Shown piece by piece: positions 15,447-22,798 of a DNA stretch of 28,822 nt (position 1 is the first letter of the stretch; every line of letters begins with the position of its first letter). The stretch spans positions 1 to 28,822 of the forward strand of contig CALGHE010000116.1 of NCBI GenBank assembly GCA_937915765.1, given 5' to 3'. Source of the stretch: an uncultured Bacteroidales bacterium. Lineage in GTDB: Bacteria; Bacteroidota; Bacteroidia; Bacteroidales; Paludibacteraceae. The translations under genes and the position numbers were made by a program. Under the pieces are notes generated by a model. The model worked only from the letters and a program-made list of their open reading frames with translations, was not told where the DNA came from and made no database searches.

Positions 15447-15752
15447 TTAAAAAAGCAAACTAAAGAACACCATTAATCCAACAAATGGAAGAAGAAGAAC
15501 GAACAACAAAAATACACTTAGCACATCGAAACTGTTAGAGGTGAAGAGTTTTACAATCGCCTTTTTCGTTAGTTTGTACAGCAGATAAAAAATCAGAATT
15601 ATTATTGGAATTGATATTGGGAAATAGTACGCATACATAACAAATACCGCCCAGCCAGCTTGCCCTACCCAAACAACAGGAATTAAAAGAATCACGATTG
15701 TTTCGACAAGCGCAGACAAGCCTGAATATAATTTGACAAATGTGTTCCACAT
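15447..15752 (-). CDS. Small integral membrane protein of unknown function
   Basis: 101 aa from the ATG at 15752; an in-frame GTG two codons upstream is less likely. Three hydrophobic segments are visible: about 9-35 (ending VFVMYAY), 40-57 (FPISIPIIILIFYLLYKL) and 75-101 (VLSVFLLFVLLLPFVGLMVFFSLLF), separated by a Lys-rich loop (TKKAIVKLFTS). No family is recognised. It has a consensus -7 box 25 bp upstream and a leader related to that of the 112-residue protein gene downstream. No terminator is seen between them. Confidence 0.65.
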   Translation of the reverse strand: MWNTFVKLYSGLSALVETIVILLIPVVWVGQAGWAVFVMYAYYFPISIPIIILIFYLLYKLTKKAIVKLFTSNSFDVLSVFLLFVLLLPFVGLMVFFSLLF

Positions 15753-15840
15753 AATCACGAATTTAGAAGTTTAACGCAAAAATACGGATACACTTTCTAA
15801 AATCCTAACCCTGTCTCGAAAATTGTAAAAAACTTTTAAA
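15750..15840 (-). repeat. Leader/promoter segment, copy B of a duplicated pair
   Basis: This is the counterpart of 15306-15396. Its -7 box TATTTTTG (15777-15784) matches consensus. Similarity extends from the start codon to the CTGTCT block at 15811-15816, with only a 3-base offset. Confidence 0.55.
15777..15784 (-). promoter_or_regulatory. -7 element of the 101-residue membrane protein gene
   Basis: TATTTTTG on the minus strand matches TAnnTTTG, giving a leader of about 18 nt to the ATG at 15752. No clear -33 TTTG is present. Confidence 0.5.
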
Positions 15841-15966
15841 TCAAAAAAAGTATCCTTTTTCAAGCAGAACTGCAATATTCCAAAAGAACTTTTGCACAGC
15901 CTTTCAGACAAAGAGAACGCAAGACTGGAAGTCTGAATCTCTAAATGAAAGAACCGCGACAAATAT

Positions 15967-17244
15967 CTATTTCTGTTCCGGCTGCTCTGCTTTTCGGCCA
16001 AAACCCTCCGGTATATCAAGATACTTTATTAATATAATGCCCGGTATGGTGCAGACACAGACCCAGATAAAGAAGAGCTCGTATCCAAGCCACTCCTGCG
16101 CATAGCCCGACACCAAGCCTGCCAGCATCATTCCCATCGCCATAAGTCCGGTGCAAAGCGCATAGTGTCCTGTCTTGTATTCTCCCTGCGAAAAATAGAT
16201 GAGGTAGAGTGTGAAAGCCGTGTAGCCAAATCCGTAGCCAAACTGTTCCAGCACCACGCCTCCGGCTATCAGCCAAATATTGTCAGGCTGGAACATCGCA
16301 AAAAAGGCATATATCAGATCCGGAACGTTCATAGCCAAAGCCATGACCAAAATCCAGCGCTTCAGTCCGTGCAAAGAGACTGCTATTCCTCCTATTATTC
16401 CGCCAAGCAACAAAGCTATAGTGCCGCACGTTCCGTAAATAAGCCCAAAATCCTCTGTAGTCAAGCCCAGACCTCCTTCTCCTTGGCCGTCAAGCAGAAA
16501 AGTCTTTGCCATCTTTCCTAATTGCCCCTCGCCAAGACGGAAAAGCAGAATAAAGAACAGCGCGATGACAATATTCTTTTTTTTGAAAAAGGACACGAAC
16601 AAGTCTGAAGTCTTCACAAGCACATCCTTGTCTTCCCTCCTCTCCTCTACCTTGGGCAAGACAACAGCGTGATAAACAGCTATGACGCCAAACAAAGCAG
16701 CCACCGCAAAGAACACGTTGCTCCATGCAAACGAGAAATCACCTCCATGCTTGTTCGCAAGAAGCCCAGCCAGCATCACCACAAGCCCCTGCCCCGTCAC
16801 TAAGGCTATACGGTAAAAAGTATTTCTGATACCTACAAAAAAGGACTGCTTCTCCTCTGTCAAGGCTATCATGTAAAAGCCGTCCGCCGCAACGTCGTGA
16901 GTTGCAGACGCAAACGCAATCAGCCAAAATATAGCAAGAGTTGACTGCACAAAATACGAGGAAGGGATAAAATAAGCCAGCCCCGCCAAGCAGACCGCTA
17001 TCAGCGACTGTGTCACTGTCACCCACCAGCGCTTCGTCTTAAGCACATCAACAACAGGACTCCACAGCGGCTTTATGACCCAAGGCAGATAAAGCCAGCT
17101 TGTGTACAGGGCTATTTCCAAATTGGACAATCCCAAGTTTTTGTACATAATCACAGAGACCTCCATCACCAAAACATACGGCAAGCCCTCTGCAAAATAC
17201 AGCGACGGTACCCAAGACCATGATTTGCTACCTTTATTGCGCAT
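15967..17244 (-). CDS. AmpG-like MFS transporter
   Basis: 425 aa with about 12 hydrophobic segments, typical of the Major Facilitator Superfamily. The opening (WVPSLYFAEGLPYVLVMEVS, then LYTSWLYLPWVIKPLWSPVVD) is the hallmark of the AmpG/PAT branch, whose best-studied members import anhydro-muropeptides for peptidoglycan recycling; other members carry acetyl-CoA or sugars. The second half has the matching motif GEGQLGKMAKTFLLD and the segment GFGYTAFTLYLIYFSQGEYKTGHYAL. The C-terminus (FGRKAEQPEQK) is hydrophilic. No cell-wall recycling genes adjoin it, so the substrate stays open. No -7 box or strong terminator is apparent. Confidence 0.85.
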   Translation of the reverse strand: MRNKGSKSWSWVPSLYFAEGLPYVLVMEVSVIMYKNLGLSNLEIALYTSWLYLPWVIKPLWSPVVDVLKTKRWWVTVTQSLIAVCLAGLAYFIPSSYFVQSTLAIFWLIAFASATHDVAADGFYMIALTEEKQSFFVGIRNTFYRIALVTGQGLVVMLAGLLANKHGGDFSFAWSNVFFAVAALFGVIAVYHAVVLPKVEERREDKDVLVKTSDLFVSFFKKKNIVIALFFILLFRLGEGQLGKMAKTFLLDGQGEGGLGLTTEDFGLIYGTCGTIALLLGGIIGGIAVSLHGLKRWILVMALAMNVPDLIYAFFAMFQPDNIWLIAGGVVLEQFGYGFGYTAFTLYLIYFSQGEYKTGHYALCTGLMAMGMMLAGLVSGYAQEWLGYELFFIWVCVCTIPGIILIKYLDIPEGFGRKAEQPEQK

Positions 17245-17478
17245 ACTAATTATATTTAAGGTGGATTCTACAAATTCATTTCGAGGATTTTTTTGAATTT
17301 ATTTCGAGTAAATTGCCGAACGAAAGAAGGAAGCAGCGCGGGCAGTGTGACCGACTGACAATCAGCAAGTTGCCGGAATGAATCAAAAAGTGCCGAAAAG
17401 TTTATCAACCCACGATTTGTACTTTTTAATTATAATCGGTGAATTTATAGAACTCACCTTAAGACAAGGAACAAAACG

Positions 17479-17509
17479 AAAAAAGGAGCTATCACTTAGA
17501 CAACTCCTT
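17479..17509 (-). terminator. Intrinsic terminator of tRNA-His
   Basis: Read as minus-strand RNA, an 11-position stem with wobbles (17499-17509 with 17483-17493) has a 5-nt loop and is followed by six U. It lies 10 bp past the tRNA 3' end, showing that the tRNA is transcribed alone. Confidence 0.8.
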
Positions 17510-17518
17510 CTCTCTGAG

Positions 17519-17593
17519 GGTGGAAGGCGGGGTTCGAACCCGTGACCTTCGGGACCACAATCCGACGCTCTAACCAACTGAGCTACAACCACC
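17519..17593 (-). tRNA. tRNA-His (anticodon GTG)
   Basis: The minus strand folds as a tRNA: D arm GCTC/GAGC, anticodon loop TTGTGGT with anticodon GTG at 17556-17558, and T loop TTCGAAC. A G at position -1 (17593) faces C73 (17519), the identity feature of tRNA-His. CCA is not encoded. Four stem positions do not pair in my fold: U5-U68, U6-U67, A31-C39 and A49-C65. It has its own promoter and terminator. Confidence 0.9.
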
Positions 17594-17615
17594 ATCTATT
17601 TTTGCTTTTGCGTTG

Positions 17616-17647
17616 CAAAGGTAAGACGTTTTTTTGGTTTCTGCAAA
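17616..17647 (-). promoter_or_regulatory. Promoter of tRNA-His
   Basis: TACCTTTG (17616-17623, minus strand) matches TAnnTTTG and TTTG (17644-17647) lies 20 bp upstream, a near-ideal Bacteroidota promoter. The predicted transcript starts about 16 bp before the tRNA. Confidence 0.7.
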
Positions 17648-17746
17648 TGTTTTTGACAATATTTTGAAGATTTTTTTACATCTAACCAAAACATTCTGAA
17701 TACCAATCTTTTAGGCCTTGCATTTTTAAGAAAGACTTCAAACGAA

Positions 17747-18298
17747 TTAGTCCCACTCAATCTCGCCGTTTGCATCTGCCTTGTACTTTGCAGATAATGT
17801 GGCGATAAATTTAGAAATATGCTCGATAGCCACCTGCGTCTCTTTTGTCACCTCCTTCTTCTGAAGTTTAAGCAGAAGCACGCCGTAAAGAGCGTTCAAA
17901 GAAAGCTCTATGTCGTCGGTCTCCTCGCCTGCTTTCAGTTTGTTTCTAAACTCCACAAGAAATGGCAACGTTTTGAAAAACAAAGCGTTGTACTGAATTT
18001 CCTTAGGCGTTTGCAACAGTTGGTTATGCAAATCGTTCATATCCGACACCGAGTTTTTAATCACCTGCAGATGTCCTTTGCTCTCTATCTGCTCCTTTTT
18101 CATCATCTCGATAAGGTTGTCGTACCACTCTATCATCTCGCACTTCACCTCCTCCTGCAAATCTGTGTAGCGGTCAACGATAACCGCCTTCACTCTCTCG
18201 ATGTCCAGTCCGCACGCGCGAAGAATATCCTCAAGCTGCCACATATACAGCACATACTCCGCGATGTTCTCTTTTTTTTTCTGCTTAGCTATTAACAT
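17747..18298 (-). CDS. DUF4924-like protein
   Basis: 183 aa, no signal peptide or membrane segment, mostly helical and charged. The start MLIAKQKKKENIAEYVLYMWQLEDILRACG is the signature I associate with DUF4924, a Bacteroidota-specific family of unknown function. It begins 9 bp after the stop of hslR and is the last gene of the rplY-pth-hslR unit. Being co-transcribed with translation-quality genes suggests a role near the ribosome, but this is inference from position only. No terminator is evident after it, though the tRNA-His promoter follows within about 100 bp. Confidence 0.75.
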   Translation of the reverse strand: MLIAKQKKKENIAEYVLYMWQLEDILRACGLDIERVKAVIVDRYTDLQEEVKCEMIEWYDNLIEMMKKEQIESKGHLQVIKNSVSDMNDLHNQLLQTPKEIQYNALFFKTLPFLVEFRNKLKAGEETDDIELSLNALYGVLLLKLQKKEVTKETQVAIEHISKFIATLSAKYKADANGEIEWD

Positions 18299-18307
18299 AA
18301 CACAAAA

Positions 18308-18757
18308 TCAATCGTTCAAATCGTCGTCGTCCGAAAACTCAAAGAAAAACTCTTCGTCAAAAAAATCCGCAGGCTCCATGTAATTCTCCAAGTCGCGCCG
18401 TTCCTTTTTCGTAGGTCTGCCAGTTCCTCTGTCTCGCTGCCCAAACGCGCTATACTTGCTCATTTCCAGGATTTCAAGCTGTTCTGGCGACGTCACATTC
18501 TCCATAAACTCAGGCACAAGCTTTGCTCCCATACGATTTTCCGAGAGAGCCAGCACCTTGAACGAATAGACCACTGGCGGACGCTTAATCTGCACCACAT
18601 CGCCCACCTTGACGTTGCGCGACGCTTTGACGCAGCTTCCCTGCATCATCACTTTGCCTTTTTTGCAAGCGTCGGCAGCGATGCTTCGTGTTTTGAACAG
18701 ACGCACCGCCCACAGCCATTTGTCTATGCGAACCTCAGTCTTAGCCTCTTTTGCCAT
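18308..18757 (-). CDS. hslR: S4-domain RNA-binding protein, HslR/Hsp15-like
   Basis: 149 aa. An S4 RNA-binding domain covers about residues 9-60 (VRIDKWLWAVRLFKTRSIAADACKKG and VKASRNVKVGDVVQI), followed by a basic region (GQRDRGTGRPTKKERRDLENY) typical of Hsp15. The C-terminus is an acidic tail (FFDEEFFFEFSDDDD). E. coli Hsp15 binds free 50S subunits that carry a nascent-chain peptidyl-tRNA and helps rescue them after heat shock. It lies 4 bp downstream of pth, the enzyme that cleaves such peptidyl-tRNAs, so the pairing makes functional sense. Confidence 0.88.
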   Translation of the reverse strand: MAKEAKTEVRIDKWLWAVRLFKTRSIAADACKKGKVMMQGSCVKASRNVKVGDVVQIKRPPVVYSFKVLALSENRMGAKLVPEFMENVTSPEQLEILEMSKYSAFGQRDRGTGRPTKKERRDLENYMEPADFFDEEFFFEFSDDDDLND

Positions 18758-18761
18758 ACCC

Positions 18762-19325
18762 TTATTTTTTGTTGAACTGCGTCATAGTGCGTTCCAGCCC
18801 TGCAAGGCAGAAACTTTTTATCATCTCCTGCGCAATCTCGATGCGTTCCGTCAGCGCGCTTAGCTCCTCTTCCGAGAAGCGACCAAGCACATACTCAACC
18901 TGCATACCCTTAGGGTAGTTGTTTCCTATGCCGAAACGCAGACGCGAATACTTTTCCGTACCGAGCAGTTCCTGAATATTCTTCAGTCCGTTATGCCCTG
19001 CCGCGCTACCGCTGCCCTTCATGCGCAAAGAGCCGAACGGGATAGCGAGGTCATCAACGACCACCAGAAGATTTTCCACCGGTATATTCTCTTTCTGCAA
19101 CCAGTAACGCACCGCATTACCGCTAAGATTCATGAATGTGTTTGGCTTCAGCAGCACAAGGGATTTGTTTTTCACGCGGCATTCGGCAGTTGCGCCGTAC
19201 CTGCCTTCAGAAAAAACAAGATTGGACGCTTTCGCAAAAGCGTCCAATACCATGAATCCTATGTTGTGTCTGGTCTGCTCGTATTCCGAGCCGATGTTGC
19301 CCAAACCGACAATAAGATATTTCAT
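18762..19325 (-). CDS. pth: Peptidyl-tRNA hydrolase
   Basis: 187 aa; cleaves the ester bond of peptidyl-tRNAs released from stalled ribosomes and so recycles tRNA. The family's active-site residues are present at the expected positions: Asn10 (VGLGNIG), the catalytic His20 (TRHNIGF), Asn68-type segment KPNTFMNLSG at 60-69, Asp91/Asp92 (VVVDDLAIPFG) and Asn112 in GHNGLKNI. The length is normal. It lies 24 bp downstream of rplY, a gene pair that recurs in many bacteria, and just before hslR. Confidence 0.96.
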   Translation of the reverse strand: MKYLIVGLGNIGSEYEQTRHNIGFMVLDAFAKASNLVFSEGRYGATAECRVKNKSLVLLKPNTFMNLSGNAVRYWLQKENIPVENLLVVVDDLAIPFGSLRMKGSGSAAGHNGLKNIQELLGTEKYSRLRFGIGNNYPKGMQVEYVLGRFSEEELSALTERIEIAQEMIKSFCLAGLERTMTQFNKK

Positions 19326-19349
19326 TCTTTCAATCTTTAGTTAGAGGAA

Positions 19350-19922
19350 TTAACCCTGCTGCTGCATTTTACCTCTTGCAGCTCTTGTCAACTTAACAGC
19401 CGCAACAACGTTGTTAGGGTTGTTCAAGATTTCCAAACCGTCGAAAGACAAAGCGCCAACCTGAATAGTCTTGCCCAACGCCAAGTTTTCTACGTTCACA
19501 ACCAAGTTTTCAGGGATTGCAGTATAAGCAGCCTTTACCTTAAGATAACGCATTTCCTGAGAAAGCTTACCCCCCATCTTAACACCTTCTGCAAGACCAA
19601 CCAACTTAACTGGCACGTTCATTGCAACTGGCTTGTCTGCGAACACTTCCAAGAAGTCAATGTGAAGAACTCTGTCTGACACAGGGTGGAACTGAAGGTC
19701 CTTGATGATAGCGTTAGCCTTTTTTCCGCCGATAGTCAATTCTACCAAGAAGATTTCCGGAGTGAAGATCAACTTACGTACGTCACCTTCCGACACTGTG
19801 AAGTGAATCACTTCTGAACCACCGTAAAGAACACATGGAATAGATCCGTTAACTCTGTCAGCCTTAGTAGCTTTCTTGCCCAACTGCTCACGAGCAGTTC
19901 CGTTCAATGCAAATGTTTTCAT
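19350..19922 (-). CDS. rplY: 50S ribosomal protein L25/general stress protein Ctc
   Basis: 190 aa two-domain form. The N-terminal 5S-rRNA-binding domain covers about 1-95 (AREQLGKKATKADRVNGSIPCVLYGG, later IIKDLQFHPVSDRVLHIDFLEV). The C-terminal TL5/Ctc domain follows (VPVKLVGLAEGVKMGGKLSQ, VVNVENLALGKTIQVGALSF). E. coli L25 has only the first domain; the long form is usual in Bacteroidota. The tail is basic with Gln (ARGKMQQQG). It is first in an operon with pth, hslR and a DUF4924-like gene, read from a strong promoter with an 84-nt leader. Confidence 0.95.
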   Translation of the reverse strand: MKTFALNGTAREQLGKKATKADRVNGSIPCVLYGGSEVIHFTVSEGDVRKLIFTPEIFLVELTIGGKKANAIIKDLQFHPVSDRVLHIDFLEVFADKPVAMNVPVKLVGLAEGVKMGGKLSQEMRYLKVKAAYTAIPENLVVNVENLALGKTIQVGALSFDGLEILNNPNNVVAAVKLTRAARGKMQQQG

Positions 19923-20012
19923 TTGATAAAAATAAATTTGTGTTACTCAAAATTAAGTGATGCTTAATTTCCCATCACACTCTCAAAGTCCTTCCGAACC
20001 AGAAAAGCGGTG

Positions 20013-20043
20013 CAAAGGTAATGTTTTTTTTTGATTCTGCAAA
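20013..20043 (-). promoter_or_regulatory. Promoter of rplY-pth-hslR-DUF4924 operon
   Basis: TACCTTTG (20013-20020, minus strand) with TTTG (20040-20043) 19 bp upstream matches the Bacteroidota consensus closely. The leader is about 84 nt. The 300-bp gap 19923-20223 holds this promoter and the divergent PL11 promoter; nothing else is seen. Confidence 0.7.
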
Positions 20044-20170
20044 TACGGAGTGTCACTTTAATTTTAAATCATAAAATTCTGTTCTTTTGTTCTCACCACC
20101 AAAAAAACGCAAAAATCACCTTTTTGACAAAAAAAATCATTTCGCATCACTTAATTATCAATCATTTATA

Positions 20171-20178
20171 TATATTTG
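20171..20178 (+). promoter_or_regulatory. -7 element of the PL11 lyase gene
   Basis: TATATTTG matches TAnnTTTG about 46 bp upstream of the ATG. No -33 TTTG lies at the right spacing, which would fit regulated expression needing an activator. Confidence 0.5.
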
Positions 20179-20223
20179 CAACCGACGATAGAATAGAACT
20201 TTATTTCTAAATCATATATTATC

Positions 20224-22656
20224 ATGAGAAACCGATTTTTAACATTCCTGTCAGTTGTCGCTCTTTTTGTATTATGCACGACTGACCTTTTTGCAGCCGA
20301 CCAGTCGAGAGGTTTGTGGGCCTGCAATAACATAAAAGGAAACGGAGTGTTCGTCAGCTGGCGAATGAGAGCTACGGACGCGCCTAAGTCAACTACTTAC
20401 AAACTTTATGCCAACGGCAATCTGGTGTCAACTTTGACAGACCGCACTAACGTGACGCTCGACAAGTCGTACGCCAACGCAACCTTCTCGCTCGAAGTGC
20501 TGGACGCATCCGGAATCGTCATTGACTCTCAAGAGGGCGTGAAGTGCAAAGGCAACTTCTTCCACCACATTAAACTTGTTCGTCCGGCTAACTACCGTAT
20601 GCCCGACGGCACCGAGGTTGACTACCACCCTAACGACGGCTCTGCTTACGACATGGACGGCGACGGCGAACAGGAACTGATCTTTGTGTGGGCGCCTTCT
20701 AACATCGGAGCCAACGCTACTCCCACCGCCCCAGGCATCTTGGAATGCTACAAACTGAACGGAACCCGTCTGTGGAGCATAGACTTCGGCCCTAACGTGC
20801 TTGTGGGTTGCCGCTTCTCTTTCCTCTGCTACGACTTTGACGGCGACGGCAAAGGCGAGGTCATCGCAAGAACTGCGCAAGGCTGCAAAGACGGGTCCGG
20901 AAATTTCCTGCAGAAAGGAGCCGCTCAGGGGGCAAACCATTATGCTTCGTCGGTAACAAACGGAGTCATCACCAACGGCGGAAAGGAGTGGATAACTTGC
21001 TTCGACGGTGTATCAGGAAAGGAACTGGCCACTATCGACTACTGGCCCACATTTAACATAAAAAGCAATTGGGACGACCGCTCAGGCAGGACAGACGGCG
21101 CTGACTACGGGCACCGAGGCAACTGGCTGAAAAGCTGCGTCGCTTTTCTTGACGTGAACGGCAAACCTACGCCGTGCGCCGTGACTAACCGAGGCATCTA
21201 CACGTACTCTTACGCTTCGGCGATACATTGGGACGGCAATAAACTGAACGTCTTGTGGAAACACACCTCTGACGTTGCCGGGCAAGGCATCTACGGCGAG
21301 GGTGCGCACAGTATAACTTGCGGCGATGTGGATAACGACGGATTTGACGAAATCATAGTCGGAACAGCTGCTCTCGACCACGACGGCAAACTGCTCTGGA
21401 GAACCGGACTGAAGCATGGCGACGCCACTCACCTCGGCGAGTTTGACCCAAGCAACGAAGGCATGGAGTATTTCACCGTAATGGAAGAGACCTCTGTTGC
21501 GTACGACGCTGTTATGCTCGACGCTAAAACAGGACGCGTCATCACCAGCAAGGCTCAGACTGGAGGAGACACCGGCCGCGGCTTGATACTTGACTGCGAC
21601 GACAAGCACGACGGCGCCGAAATTATTGAGATCAGCGACGCTAACCTGATGGACTGCAAAGGAAACCCTATCGCGCCTTGGCACGTCGGGACAACTACCA
21701 GCAGCTCCATAAACTACCGTGTCTATTGGGACGGCGACCTGCTTGAAGAGTACCACGACCGACAGCACGTGGACAAATGGGACAGCAACGGATTGTCTTG
21801 GGGCAGACTTATTACACTCTGGCAGCACGGCTACGGAGCAAACACCAACAACGGAACTAAGTACAATCCTACTTTGCAATGCGACCTTATTGGAGACTGG
21901 CGCGAAGAGATTGTTTACTGGGGTGTTGACGATAACAGCAACTACTATCTGACCATATTCCACAGCACCGACGAAAGCCAGTACAAACTGCCTTGGCTCA
22001 GAGACGACCACACTTACGACATGGCCATCGCTTGGCAGCACTGCGGATACAACCAGCCTCCGCATCTCGGCTACAGTCCTGTGGAATATTACAAAAAACT
22101 AAGTCAAGCCCTCCCTGCCGCAACTCTTACAAAACATGGCTCCGGCCCTAGCAAACAGAGCGTGAAGCAGGGCGAGGCTATCGAAGAGTTCTCTTATACT
22201 TGGGAAAACGCAGAGACGGTCACTGTTTCCGGGCTGCCTAACGGTGTATCCGCAAATATCAACATAGCCGAAAAAAGCGTGTATTTCAGCGGAACTGCCA
22301 ACGACGAGCCGGGCGAGTATAATTTCACTGTCACCACTGTGGGCAATGACGAAAACGTGTCTAAGTCTGGCTCGTTCACTATCGAACCTGCCGAAGAGCC
22401 TACTCATGCTGCAAATGAAGCGTCGGAACTCTTCTGCATCTCTCCAAATCCGATGTCTCAGCACACTACAGTCCAATTTGCGGGAAAGACAAACTTTTCT
22501 TGGAGTTTGCACGACATGAACGGCTCCGTGATGCAGAAAGGCTCAGGAGACTCAGACAGTTTCGTCCTGAAACGCAAAAATTTGTCCGCCGGAATGTATC
22601 TTCTGATTATCTCTGCCGAAGGAAAGTCTTACGAAGAGAGGATTATTGTGAAATAG
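20224..22656 (+). CDS. Secreted PL11 rhamnogalacturonan lyase with T9SS sorting domain
   Basis: 810 aa. A signal peptide covers about 1-24 (cut near LFAAD). The PL11 region runs to about residue 640: a short beta-sandwich start (GVFVSWRMRATDAPKSTTYKLY), then a beta-propeller with repeated calcium-binding DxDGDG loops (YDMDGDGEQELIF, YDFDGDGKGEVIA, DVDNDGFDEIIVG). GDWREEIVYWG and WQHCGYNQPPHLGY near the domain end are characteristic of family 11. Such enzymes cut the alternating GalA-Rha backbone of rhamnogalacturonan I by beta-elimination. An Ig-like module follows at about 650-730 (VSGLPNGVSANI... GEYNFTVTT). The last 75 residues are a clear type A sorting domain (ISPNPMS... LSAGMYLLII... 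ERIIVK). The gene stands alone with a perfect 11-bp terminator, without SusC/D. Confidence 0.93.
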   Translation: MRNRFLTFLSVVALFVLCTTDLFAADQSRGLWACNNIKGNGVFVSWRMRATDAPKSTTYKLYANGNLVSTLTDRTNVTLDKSYANATFSLEVLDASGIVIDSQEGVKCKGNFFHHIKLVRPANYRMPDGTEVDYHPNDGSAYDMDGDGEQELIFVWAPSNIGANATPTAPGILECYKLNGTRLWSIDFGPNVLVGCRFSFLCYDFDGDGKGEVIARTAQGCKDGSGNFLQKGAAQGANHYASSVTNGVITNGGKEWITCFDGVSGKELATIDYWPTFNIKSNWDDRSGRTDGADYGHRGNWLKSCVAFLDVNGKPTPCAVTNRGIYTYSYASAIHWDGNKLNVLWKHTSDVAGQGIYGEGAHSITCGDVDNDGFDEIIVGTAALDHDGKLLWRTGLKHGDATHLGEFDPSNEGMEYFTVMEETSVAYDAVMLDAKTGRVITSKAQTGGDTGRGLILDCDDKHDGAEIIEISDANLMDCKGNPIAPWHVGTTTSSSINYRVYWDGDLLEEYHDRQHVDKWDSNGLSWGRLITLWQHGYGANTNNGTKYNPTLQCDLIGDWREEIVYWGVDDNSNYYLTIFHSTDESQYKLPWLRDDHTYDMAIAWQHCGYNQPPHLGYSPVEYYKKLSQALPAATLTKHGSGPSKQSVKQGEAIEEFSYTWENAETVTVSGLPNGVSANINIAEKSVYFSGTANDEPGEYNFTVTTVGNDENVSKSGSFTIEPAEEPTHAANEASELFCISPNPMSQHTTVQFAGKTNFSWSLHDMNGSVMQKGSGDSDSFVLKRKNLSAGMYLLIISAEGKSYEERIIVK

Positions 22657-22692
22657 AGCCAACACAACAAATTACAAAAAAATACACATAAT

Positions 22693-22733
22693 GGTTCGGA
22701 ACTGAGCTTTAAGTTCCGAACCTTTTATTTTTC
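22693..22733 (+). terminator. Intrinsic terminator of the PL11 gene
   Basis: A perfect 11-bp stem (GGTTCGGAACT 22693-22703 with AGTTCCGAACC 22712-22722) and an 8-nt loop are followed by TTTTATTTTT. Confidence 0.92.
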
Positions 22734-22753
22734 CACAAAAAACAAACTACATC

Positions 22754-22784
22754 TTGCTTCTGTTCTTTCTTTATGTTAATTTTG
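22754..22784 (+). promoter_or_regulatory. Promoter of hisB
   Basis: TTG (22754-22756) and TAATTTTG (22777-22784) are 20 bp apart, matching the Bacteroidota -33/-7 pattern. The predicted start of transcription is near 22791, so the longest in-frame ATG at 22754 cannot be used and translation begins at 22799 or 22808. Confidence 0.65.
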
Positions 22785-22798
22785 CACACATTAAAATC

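Noticed and set aside
15905..15945. Weak hairpin (AGACT/AGTCT with outer AGAG/CTCT) after the MFS gene
   Set aside because: The stem is short and lacks a good T-run on the minus strand, so it is not called as a terminator.
21082..22065. Minus-strand open frame (327 codons) opposite the PL11 lyase
   Set aside because: It is antisense to repeated DxDGDG-coding propeller blades; the Val/Ala-rich translation is a product of their codon pattern.
22754..22798. ATG at 22754 as the hisB start
   Set aside because: It coincides with the -33 element and lies upstream of the predicted start of transcription, and the HAD motif would be pushed 15 residues inward.
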